NCBI GenBank assembly: GCA_030789695.1
Contig: CM061141.1
Coordinates: 321,162,452-321,226,451, forward strand
Length of the DNA: 64,000 bases
Direction: 5' to 3'
DNA from: Scilla litardierei
Taxonomy: Eukaryota > Streptophyta > Magnoliopsida > Asparagales > Asparagaceae
Under the pieces are notes generated by a model that did not search any database, had not been told where the DNA came from, and saw only the letters and a program-made list of their open reading frames with translations. Within the stretch, counting starts at the first letter, position 1; each line of letters opens with the position of its first letter. The position numbers were made by a program, and so were the translations under genes. Shown here in pieces: positions 34,251-44,695 of the stretch.

Positions 34251-34968
34251 TGTTAATTCCAAAATTGACCGAAACAATTGTGTTGCTGACGTGGACCCTT
34301 CGTGTCGAGTCGGAGCCTCGTCAGCCGGTTAGTGGGACCCTAGGTTGGAAGAACCAGGGTCGTTTGATGGATGATGGTTGGCTTACGCTGCTCGATCAAC
34401 CCTCGAGCGATCCGTGTGTCGCTCGATCGAGGCTGGGAAGCTCTGAAGCGACCCTCACATAAGATCGAGACTCGGTGATCTGCACCACAAGGAAGTGTCA
34501 GGGGGTTGGATCTGAGTTCCGACCCAAATCCCCTCAATGCTTAAGTTAGAATGAGAACTTAAGGAAGAGAGTGAGCTTGGAGCAGCTGAGATCGATCTAT
34601 GGAGGTTCATCTCAGATTTGGCATCGTAAGCTCTTTTGTGGAAGAAGTGTAAGAAGTATGTAGAGTCTATGTATTAGATCTTGTATCTTGGAAGTTGGAA
34701 CCTCCTCTTTTTATAGATTCCTAGGTTCTTATTTTGACATTGGAGGGATAACGGTTACAATTATGGTGCCATGATCTCCCTCCTTTAGTATGGGTAACCG
34801 TAGCCCATGTTCCTGATATTTATGAGCCCACCTTCAATCTCACATTCAATTGGTGGTAGTGCAATGGGTGACTGGCAGGTGGGCTTTGACTGAGTCGATA
34901 TCGGGCTTCTCTTGTGGGCTTTAGTCACTCGTCGGTCGAGTCATCTCGAGTGCCGGCCCAATGATTCA
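34251..34968 (-). repeat. Tat-like 5' LTR (718 bp)
   Basis: The minus strand starts TGAATCATTGGGCCGG and ends GGAATTAACA. One edge is fixed by the priming site. The other is fixed by an abrupt change into copia-type leader sequence (TCTAGAGGTATT on minus), so this element probably inserted into the copia-3 leader. Confidence 0.65.
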
Positions 34969-35377
34969 ATAATACCTCTAGATCCTTCCTACAGATCTAG
35001 CGACGGTTGACGAAGCCTACGCATAGAAGACGATGCCCGCGCGTGGAAGACGAAGTCCATACGTGGTAGATGAAGCCACGCACGTGGATCTATCGCCTTC
35101 TCCTCGCTTTCACAACGAACGGGTTTTGTGGAAAAATTTTAGAGGCTCGTGCTGATAACGTGTTGTGAAGCATCAAATCTGGGGAGAGACCCCAGTCCTT
35201 ATTTATTTTAGACGTAAAAGCGTATACAGATAGATTTACAATTGATATGATCTTATCCTATGAATAAGATGTAATCCCCAATACAAACTCCCATCATTAT
35301 CCGTTTACAACAATTACTATTAAATTACCATTCTAATTGTCTACTAATATCAGCTATTTGCTAAGACCTGGATATCA
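34969..35377 (-). mobile_element. Copia-3 fragment: leader, priming site and 5' LTR
   Basis: The minus strand order is LTR (35161-35377, right edge uncertain), CGTTATCAGCACGAG priming site (35146-35160), then a leader that parallels copia-2's leader (AGATCT, GACG and GGATCTAGAGGTA blocks). The LTR ends GCTTCACAACA and contains a GGAGTTTGTATTGGGG segment. The leader stops at the Tat-like LTR; gag and pol are not in view. Confidence 0.6.
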
Positions 35378-35399
35378 TAATTAGCACCATTTTATTTAC

Positions 35400-35500
35400 T
35401 TCATCAAAAAACGAGGACACATGGATTTGAACCTGTGACCTCCTAAATAAGATGTTACAACTCAGACCCGGTGACCAAAGCACCCGATCCCATTTGAGTT
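35400..35500 (-). repeat. tRNA-derived (SINE-like) fragment, tentative
   Basis: The minus strand contains GGTTCAAATCC (35423-35433), a good RNA polymerase III B box. A less certain A-box-like stretch lies upstream. No cloverleaf can be drawn for a functional tRNA and no poly-A tail with duplications is evident. Confidence 0.3.
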
Positions 35501-35549
35501 GTAATGTAATTATACAAATATATAAAGAAATATTAAGTAAACTAGGTAG

Positions 35550-35709
35550 ATTCTGGGTCAATCGGGTTGGCAGGTCAAACCCGCACCTGACCCGATTTTA
35601 TCCGGGTTAACTGGGTCGACCCGGATCCTACCAGACCCGATTAGAGCTTTACCCATACCCGGTTAAGGATGCCGGGTTTGGGTCGGGCTGGTTCATTTTG
35701 CCACCCCTA
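35550..35709. mobile_element. hAT-related fragment with GGGT/ACCC repeats
   Basis: Dense GGGTCGGG / GACCCG motifs end in GCCACCCCTA at 35709. Its complement TAGGGGTGGC resembles hAT ends such as the TAGGGGTGTGC of the element at 42958. The left end is not recognisable and no 8-bp duplication was found, so it is probably truncated. Confidence 0.4.
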
Positions 35710-37083
35710 ACCATGTGTGCGTCCAGATCCCGACCTCCATCGGGATGTAATCCATTATTGCACACTGCAATACAATCACCTAGCTTCCATCGCTAGGAAT
35801 TTCATACACACCTAGTTAAAACCAACTAGGAATTTCTAACAACACCTTTCCTTCACACGAGAATTATAATAACCAAGTCTTCTTCAAAGACTTTACAACA
35901 AATCAGAAAATGGAGTACAAGATTCCTTAAGACAAAATGAATATATTTGTGAATATGTGTCTTAAGAAATCGGAAAAACTTTTGATCAAACTAAATGATA
36001 TAGATGAGTACAAATTTAATCAAAATAATTGTTTTGAAAATGATTCTCTAAAATATGCATTTGGGCTTTAGAGATCAATGATCAAGATTTGATCTTTGAG
36101 AAAAATATAAGAGTTAAGAGCACAAAGATCAAAAAAAGAAAAACTCGATGTTTGAATCTCAAGAAGAAAATCTATGAGCTTTGAAGAACAAACTAAGTTT
36201 ATACAAGGCCAGAAATAATCAAAGAAAATAATTGAAACTTTAGCACAAAAGAATTAAAAATAGTAGCATTTTGAAAATCTGAAGAACTTTGAGAGCTTGA
36301 GCACTTTTGAGCAAAGAATTTGAATTTTATAATATATTTTTGATGATTTAAACCCTCTGAAAACTTAGCTATTTATAGAGAAGAAAATAGCTTAGAATCA
36401 GCTCAAAAGTCTCCTCTAACAGCTAGTTAACGTCTAGCAAAAATTCAAATCTATTTGGCAAAAATGTCAAGGGTTGACCTACATATTTGGATATTCTGGA
36501 GGATAGTTGGCTATCTTATCCAGATAGCCGGATATTCTCAAGAATATCCGTCTATTATTTTGACATAAGTTGTTGGCAAAATTTGACTGTCAGTAGTCGG
36601 CTATCTGTTTTAGATAGTCGGTTATTTCTTAATACTGGAGTTTTTCTACTAGAAAATACTTGAAAAATAATTTATAAAAATTACATCAAAGTATTATATG
36701 ATGAAATATATTTAAAAACTATTTTCCCAGAAATTATGTGTGTGTAAAGAATATGCATTGGCTTTGACATTCTAAATACACAACTTACATATACACACAT
36801 CATTTTCTCTCGTTCTTCGACCTTTGACTCGAGCCATCTAGTCTTGATATTAAGTCTTCATATGCTTCATATGGTTGAGAAATCATACGCTTCATTTCTT
36901 GGCTCGAATGTAGACTTCCGATCATAGTTTCTAAGTCCTTCATTTAGCTTTTCAATGCACTTGATCTTCATGGCTATAAAATAATTCATCAATACCTTTA
37001 AACACCTGAATTAAACACATTAGTACCAATATCACTTGTGTACATCATCAAAATCTACTGGGGTGGGTCTCGATATCCCAACA
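35710..37083 (-). repeat. SIRE-like LTR remnant
   Basis: The right edge on the minus strand reads TGTTGGGATATCGAGACC followed shortly by TTTTGATGATGT, matching the start type of SIRE LTRs. It contains inverted GATAGTCGGCTATC-type motifs at 36480-36620. The left edge is uncertain and may be truncated by the hAT-related fragment. Confidence 0.5.
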
Positions 37084-38141
37084 AGTGTAACCAATAGTCG
37101 ACTAGTCTCATAACTCTGGTCAACTAGTTTTCTGACATTGCTTTAGCCTATTTCTGTTTCAGTAACGTGTTGACTGTTGTATCAATCTGGTTGACTAGTT
37201 TATCTGATAAGGGCTTGACATAGAATCTACAAAAATGATTTTTGAAAACATTTAAATTATCTTAAAATATTTAAAACCATTTTCCTAAGTGTGTGCAAGA
37301 TTCAATTCTATGACTTTAACAATCTAAGACAAGTTACAAAAACATGTACATCACTCACACTAAACCTGGAGTTTTGATGTATTCTTTAGACCTTCAACTT
37401 GTCTATTGAAGTCTTTGCACACCATGAGTCGTTGGATGAGCTTCTAGTATTCATGTTGAGCTCCAAATCATTTGACTCTCCAATTTCAAGCGTTAGTTCC
37501 ATATCTCCAATTCGCATGAGCTTTAATGGATTTCTTTGGCTTATTGACCATGTTGACCTACACTTACAACTCTCATTAGTAACACTAAATATTTGTTTGT
37601 CGTCAAAATATACATAGGGTGGCTTAATAACGAACAATATGATGTTGAATAATAACTTTGATGTACTTATTTCGTATTTATATTTTGTACTAAAATTTGT
37701 TAAGTTGAAGTGTGGTTGTTATGCTGGAGGAAAATGAATTATTTGGACGTGTTTACATTTTTACATTGGATTGGTGTTGTGTTTGATTTCGGGGGGGAGG
37801 GGGGGTGTGTGTGTGCATGGTATGGCCAAGGTTACCAACTCTGGCCAATTGATATCGTCTTTGTTGCCCAAGCGGCACATTGTTTCTAGCAGTGAGGGGC
37901 CAAGGAAATCGTGGTTGTCGACCTCGGTCAAAAATGATCGGGGTTGCCAACCACAACTAAATCTTTATTATCCATGGCAGTTAAAATAACCGTTCGGACT
38001 GGGTGACGTGACTTGATTGATTTTATAATAATTTTCAAACTTTATATATTTTTATAATTATGTATAGTTTTCAGGTTTTTTTCGAAAATTTGTCGTTTCC
38101 AGAAACAAGATTTTTCAGAAAAGCACACTTAATTTAAAAAT
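37084..38141. other. Degenerate sequence, possibly a second LTR remnant
   Basis: No gene recognised. 37090-37200 carries AGTCGACTAGT and GGTCAACTAG motifs like those of nearby LTRs, and a TTTTGATG block occurs near 37372. A G-run with (TG)n occurs at 37790-37815. Nothing further can be assigned. Confidence 0.4.
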
Positions 38142-38263
38142 TGTTATGAATGGGCTTTGTAGGCCCATGTGGAGCCACTTAGGATTAGGGTATCCATCCA
38201 TTATACAATCTTTTCCTATAAATATATGGCTATAGGTTCCGTAGCCACCACCTTCACAATATG
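38142..38263 (+). repeat. Copia-2 5' LTR (about 122 bp)
   Basis: TGTTATGAATGGGC...CCTTCACAATA, followed by TGTTATCAGCATGAG, a mutated form of the copia-1 priming site. It contains TCCTATAAATATATGG as a TATA candidate. It is less than half the length of the copia-1 LTR. Confidence 0.65.
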
Positions 38264-38275
38264 TTATCAGCATGA

Positions 38276-40106
38276 GAGCTCTGAAATTTTCCAAAGATCC
38301 GATCTTGCAAGGGCGACCAGGAGGAGGTAGATCCACCACGCGCGAGCGTCATCTTCCACGTGTAGGCTTCATCAAACGTCGCTAGATCTGGAGGACGGAT
38401 CTAGAGGTAATCATACATAACACCCGATCTAAACCTATTTCTTTCGTAGAATATGGTTAGATCTGCTTATTTTTGGACCAAAATTCAATGTTAAAACGAT
38501 AAAAATCAAATTTTTATGATAAAAACATTGTTTTCAATAATAAAAAATAAATTTTTTACTACAAAAAATTAGTTTTTATTGTAAAAAATGGGTGTTTTTA
38601 TTGGATCTGTGTTTCCCCCCATCCCCGCCATTAAAATCATCACCGCCGCCGTTCTTAACAAGAAATAAAGGGGGGCCGAACCCCTCCATTGGGCGTCATC
38701 TTCCATGAGTGCAAAGGGGGGGGCATGCAGCCCCCCCCCCCTCACGGCGGACACGAGCGCAGGGGGGCCGACAGCCCCCCACGGCGGACATGAGCGCAGG
38801 GGGCCGGCAGACACGCGGGGGGGGCTGTAGCTCCCCCGCCCCTCGCGGCAGACACACGGGGCCGGGGGGGGCTGTAGCTCCCCCGCCCCTCACGGCGGAC
38901 AAGAGCGCGGGGGGCCTGCACCCCCACCCCCCCGCCCCTCACGGTGGACACGAGTGCAGGGGGGGTGCTGCAGCCCCCCCCCCCCGCCCCTCACGGCGCA
39001 CATGATCGTGGGGGGGGTATCCCCCCATCAGCGCAAGGGGGCAGCCCTCCTCTCAGTCAGCACCGGAGGGGGGCCAGCACCCCCCTTTGCAGCCATCGAT
39101 TGTAACCCTTGGGGGCCTGCAGCCCCCCAACCCTCACGACGGACACGATCGTGAGGGGGCCAGCCCCCTCAGTCAGCAGGGGGGAGGGGGCAGCCCCCCC
39201 CTCAGTTAGCGACAGGGGGGCCCCACCCTCATCAGCACCGGAGAGGGGGATAGCCCCCCCTCATTCAGAGCCGTCGATTGTAACCCTACGGGGGCCGGCA
39301 GCCCCCTCGACGTTTTGATGACGGGCCGGCAACCCCCCCAACACTTACCACTTTCGTGGAAACCAGACAATTTTCGTGGAAAATGGCCCCGAAGGCCAAA
39401 ACCCTAAAACGGTAATTTTCGCAACCCCGTGGACGAAAACGTGCACTTGCACAATTTTCGCGGCCCTGACTGCCAACGATACATGAAAACCATTACAAAC
39501 CCTAATTAGGGTTTTTGGGACGAATTTTTGAATGTCGAAAAAATTTGGGATACAGAATAATTTTTTAATCTAATATTCACCTTTATTTTGGCCCTTGCGT
39601 ACCTTTAATTTGGATGTCTGAAGCATGTTTAGTTTTTACGATATATTTTTTATGCCTGTAGCATAATTATATATCTGTGATTAAACCATTTAAATGCATG
39701 TTGCATAACTACATGCATGTGATGAATATTATATGCCTACTGCATATTTGATGCTCTGCGACGCATGTTTTGGTACTTTGTTGTGGTTTTGGATCGGCTA
39801 TTTGTCACCATTTCTTTTTTTTCTCGCATTATTTTCCTTTTGAGAGAAATTGTAGTGAGGATTAAATTGTAAAATTCCAAGACCAGCGCACGTCCCATGG
39901 AGAAGAAGTCCTACTTCCAGAAGATAGGGGCCCTACACGGGTTCCCAAGTTGTACTTTTCTTTTTTAATGGGACTGTTATTGGACTTTGGTTTGTAATTT
40001 GCAAATAGAGACTAGCCGATCCACACAACAAATATCTATATTCGGACTGCATGATTATTTATTTTTCAAATTTTTAATTGTTGCTTATTTAACCTTCTTA
40101 GATAAA
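38276..40106 (+). other. Copia-2 untranslated leader with GC-rich repeats
   Basis: Non-coding. 38690-39340 is a GC-rich tract of C and G homopolymer runs around units such as CACGGCGGACACGAGCGC. The rest is AT-rich. The tract lies in the same place as the GC tract of the copia-1 leader but has a different unit sequence. Confidence 0.75.
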
Positions 40107-41061
40107 ATGGTAAAGATAGTGAGCGTCGACTTCGATGTTTTGGATGCCATAGACAATAACTACCTGAGCTGGCAATTGGATATTAAATTCCATCTACGCT
40201 CATAGGGCCTGAGTGAAGCCATTGCTGCTGGAGACAAAGTGTCCGATATAGATAAGGCGAAAGCCATTATCTATACCAGGCGCCATATTGATCGGACCCT
40301 GAAGGCCGAATCTCACAGTGGAAGACTCATACGACTTATGGTCTGCACTCGAGGATCGATACAAACATTAGAAAGATGTTATCTTTCATCGAGCGCGCTA
40401 CGAATGGGAAAATCTCCGACTACAGGACTTCAAGTCCATTGCCAAGTATAACTCGACATTATTCAATATCACATCACGCCTGAAATTGTGTGGTGAAAAA
40501 GTTACAGAGGAACGCATATTGGAGAAAACTTCACATCCTTCAATGAAAAGGATTTCATCCTCATACAACAGTATCGTGAACGAAAATTCACGAAATACTC
40601 AGAACTTCTCTCATGTCTTCTGATGGTAGAACAGAACAGAGATCTTTTACTGGCTACCCATAACTTGCACCATGCTGGCACTGTACCTGCGCCTGAAGCA
40701 TACAATGTCTCTTTCCAGAAGAAGAAGAACAAATTCAAAAGCAAACCCCAAAGGGAAAAGCAATGAAGAAGCAGACCAGAGGTCCCCCATAACAGAACAA
40801 CAATAAGGGGAAAAAGAATGTTGTGTGGAAGAAGAAGAACATCGGCTAAACATCTGCCCCCAGGGAAGACTGGGAAGACAAATGCCACAGATGTGGCATG
40901 ACTGGACACTGGTCCAAAACTTGTCGTACTCCATGCTACCTCCAGTATTTGTACCAAGCTAGCCAGAAGTCTAATGCTGAAACAAACCTGGTGGAAGAAG
41001 AAGACCTGGCTCCAACTCGGTACACTGCCGAGGATTTCTCGAACGATGACCTCCTAGACTG
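40107..41061 (+). pseudogene. Copia-2 gag, broken
   Basis: The ATG at 40107 gives MVKIVSVDFDVLDA and NNYLSWQLDIKFHLRS, then a stop at 40203. Homology continues with KAKAIIYTRRHIDRTLKAES and, after shifts, to a zinc knuckle near 40882-40925 (C-H-R-C-G-M-T-G-H-W-S-K-T-C). It ends with an acidic NDDLLD before 41061. The intact knuckle spacing C-X2-C-X4-H-X4-C is visible. Several stops and shifts disable the gene. Confidence 0.75.
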
Positions 41062-41227
41062 ATGCTTCATTTTATCTCTTTCTACAAATTATATGTCGTT
41101 GAAAACAATTTCCTCTCTATATGTTTGCTTTTTGCTTAGCATGTTGCTTTATTTCGAGACTATAACATAAATAAAATTAGTTTGATGTGCCTTATATTGC
41201 TACATAATTTTCTCTTTCTTACTAAAG

Positions 41228-42636
41228 ATGGATAATAAATGCCTAGTGGATAGTGCTTCTACGCACACAATCCTTCAAGACATTAGCTTTTTTCAAAGCA
41301 TCAATAACTACGATGTCACCATAAATACTACTTTCGGACCATCAAGTATAATAGAAGGATCAGGGGAAGCGAATATTTTGCTCCCCAATAATACACAAAT
41401 CTCAATAAAAGATGCTCTATTCTCACCAAGCTCGAATAAAAACTTACTAAGTTTTAGAGACATCCGTCAAAATGGATACCACGTAGAAACGGTTGACAAA
41501 CATAACAATGAATACTTGTATGTAACAACTCTAAAAACGGTGCTAAAACCATCGTTGAGCGTTCGATGGACCCCCGTTGGATCTTCTATCGGATCTCTAT
41601 CATACAACAATTCGAGCAACGAAAGCTAATATAACTGAGCACCAGAAGTGCAAAAATCAACCAGAATTCTTACTCTGGCATAACAGACTCGGACACCCCA
41701 GATCGGTAATGATGCATCACATCATATCCCAGTCCCGTTGACATAATTTGAAGAACCTAAAGTTACTTCAAAAGGGTGACTTTCCTTGTCATCCTTGTAA
41801 CAAAGGAAAACTGATTACGAGACCATCTCCACTCAAAGTGGACTCAGAGTCTCCTAGGTTCCTGGAAAGAATACATGGAGACATTTGTGGGCCTATTCAC
41901 CCCTTAGTTGGTCCATTTCGGTACTTTATGGTACTAATAGACGCATCTTCTAAATGATCATATGTGTGCCTACTGTTCACCCGCAACGTAGCCTTTGCAA
42001 AGCTACCGGCACAAATTATTAAGTTGCTGGCACGTTTCCCAGACAACCAGATTAAGAGAATACGTCTGGATAATGCTGGGGAATTTACATCACAAGTCTT
42101 TCAAGACTACTGCCAAGCAACTGACATTGAAGTTGAACATCTCGTTGCTCATGTTCAAACCCAGAACGGGTTAGCCGAATCTATTATAAAGAGACCACAA
42201 TGGATCGCTCGTCCATTGCTAATGCAATCCTAGTTGCCTGTGATTGCATAGGGACATGCAATCTTGCATGCTGCATCACCAATAATGATAAGACCATCTG
42301 GTAGTCAAACTTATTCTCCGATGCAACTCACATATGGATCTCCACCAAATATCTCTCACTTGAGGACATTTGGATGCGCGGTCTACATCCCCATTGCACC
42401 ACCACAGAGGACAAAGATGGTCCTCAACGGCGTCTAGGTATCTACGTAGGGTTCAACTCATCATCGATCATCAGATACCTGGAACCCCTAACAGGGGACG
42501 TTTTTAAGGCATGTCTAGAAGACTGTGAGTTTGACAAAAATACTTTTCCCAAACTAGGCTTAAATTCTAAGAAGCCTGAAGCTTCAGAGACCATTTTATG
42601 AGATACCAAGACTTTGTCCCACTTTGATCCGCGTAC
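41228..42636 (+). pseudogene. Copia-2 pol part 1 (protease and integrase)
   Basis: The ATG at 41228 gives KCLVDSASTHTILQD, again D-S-A at the protease site, followed by IIEGSGEANILLPN. After a shift near 41620 the integrase zinc finger is seen (LWHNRLGHP, CHPCNKGK), then RIHGDICGPI and a stop after DASSK. The core continues IRLDNAGEFTSQVFQDYC, and the GIYVGFNSSSIIRYLEPLTGD module follows. The coding sequence is cut at 42636 by the solo LTR. It is not functional. Confidence 0.85.
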
Positions 42637-42957
42637 TGTAATGACCCCAAAATTCATATACATGTATTAATACACATTCAGGGACGTATATATATGCGTA
42701 TAAATTTTTGGGAGTCCTTATGTATTTTATTTAATTTTGTCAAGCTAAAAATTATTTGTATGACATGATTTTATTAAATGAAATATATGGGTGGAATACT
42801 AATGTCTTGATGAGTAAGTATTGCATGTGTATTAAGTGTGTATAATTATTTTTCTAAAAGACAAATCCTAATTTTACCTAAGTGACACCTCACCCTTTGA
42901 TGTGTCAATAGCTCCTTGATCCTTGCCTAACCCAAGGCTTGGTGGCATGCTTATAGG

Positions 42958-44695
42958 TAGGGGTGTGCACGGGTACAGGGTACCCAGATACCCAATCGTA
43001 ACCTATCCGAACGGGTAGGTTCTGGGTAGATACCCACTAGTTTCGGGTAGGCTCCGGGTAGAAAAAATAGGAACCGGTTTGAATCGGGTCCGGGTCCGGT
43101 TCCCATCTACAGGGAACGGGTACCCGGACCCGGAACCGATATCCGGACCCGGTAACATCTCAGCATTAGCATAGCACCTGGGTTAATGAAACTTGGGGCG
43201 TGCAAACTGCCGGTTCGTATCAAAAAAAATTAAAAATTTAAAAACCTGCCCAATTGAATAGTGTAAGCCGCATTGCCCTGAATCTGATTGGTTAGAAAAA
43301 TTAAAGCCCAACACGTTACACAACAGTCTCAAAGGTCAACCCACAATTGAATATTGGGTGGTCCTTTTCAGTTGAATAAAAAAAGACAAAAGCAAAACCT
43401 GAAGCTAAATAGCTAAAGCACTAAAGAAGGCAGCACAACAGCCAAGGCGACCCTTCGTTTTTAATTTGCTGTCTTCAGAGTTCAGAGTCTTCAAACTTCT
43501 CTCTTTCTCAGTTCTCTGCAAGTTTTCATTTTTCAAGCAACAAAGTTACAAACCGTCGTTCGAATTCGATCTGGATTCTGCAGAGTGCAAAGTGCAAACG
43601 GTAAAATTTCTCTCTTCTCTCTGTACTCATTCTCTATCTCTTTGTGCCTCGGCTGCATCAAAGTTTGTAGTTTGTACTTTGTACTCTCTTTTCTTAAACG
43701 TTGTCCTGAATCGTTTAGGGTTTTTGATTTTTTTTCTTGCATGTGAAGTGTGAACGCTAACCCTAGGAAACTTCTCCAATTCCAGATTTTTTGATATGGA
43801 TTTTGTAATCCCTAATATTACACTTGTTTCCCTCCGGAAGTTCAGAATTTTCGCTGCAAGACTAAATTCCCCAATTGCATGTTAATGAAAAAGTTCATGC
43901 TTTGAAGATACACAGTTGTTTTTTGCCAGGGCTGCAATCTGAGAGGAGAAAACTAGGGCCCTGTTTGTTTTTTGCAAACCAATGCATTTCAATGATTGTC
44001 AGTTAAACCAATGCATTTCAATGATTTAAAGAGAAAACGAGTACCCATCTCTTGTTGATTCTTGCCTCAATGTTGCATGCATAAATAAAGAACAGATCAA
44101 TTTCCAGTTTCCAGGATGGTGAGCATTGATGGGTGATAATGTCCATTTCATGTATCATCACATGGAAGTTGTTGGATCCCACACACACACACACAAATTT
44201 TAATAGTCATGTACCTCTTAATAACACAATACATAATTGTGTTTGAAAACATATGATTCAAACTTTCAACACGTGATAATGTGTATGGCAAATCTTTTCC
44301 ATGCTTAAAGAGTCGTCTGTTTATTATTGCCAGCTGAACTACATGGGAACATCATAACCTTTGGAAATCAAAAGACCAAAAAAAGTATTTGAGGCAGGTT
44401 GTTGCCAGTTGCATATTCTCCCTACAAATTATGTCAATTTAATGGCCTTTGAGCTACCCAACACGCATGCATACAACCATAATGGGCCATGCAGATTCAT
44501 TGCTATCTCAAAACAGGCTTCCATAGGACCATAACGCCACCTTTGGTTATTACCCCTTCAATCTCTTGCATTTCAACTCTTTAATATTGTCAGTTATAAA
44601 GAGTTTAAGACGCGATGATCCTTAATATTGTCAGTAATCTAGTTAAAATGTAATGCATCTTAGTATATCATCCTAATTTGATGTTTTATTTGTAG
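42958..44695 (+). promoter_or_regulatory. hAT 5' terminal region, promoter side and 5' UTR intron
   Basis: After the motif-rich subterminal region, 43430-43600 looks like a 5' UTR exon (pyrimidine-rich, TCTTCAGAGTTCAGAG). A GT donor candidate lies at 43601. A poly-T tract and TTTGTAG acceptor end at 44695, immediately before the ATG. A 5' UTR intron of about 1.1 kb is inferred, not proven. No other reading frame of note. Confidence 0.45.

Larger units (their letters stand above)
38142..42636 (+). mobile_element. Copia-2, 5' segment
   Basis: A very short 5' LTR, priming site, GC-rich leader, gag and the protease-integrase part of pol, cut at 42636 by a solo LTR with target-site duplication cgtac. 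The remaining pol resumes at 60192. Same lineage as copia-1 throughout. Confidence 0.8.

Noticed and set aside
35400..35500. Possible tRNA gene
   Set aside because: Only a B box is convincing; no acceptor stem or anticodon arm can be formed, so only a tentative SINE-like fragment is reported.
38569..39318. Overlapping frames in the copia-2 GC-rich leader
   Set aside because: Homopolymer-rich repeats remove stops in all frames; no protein family features.
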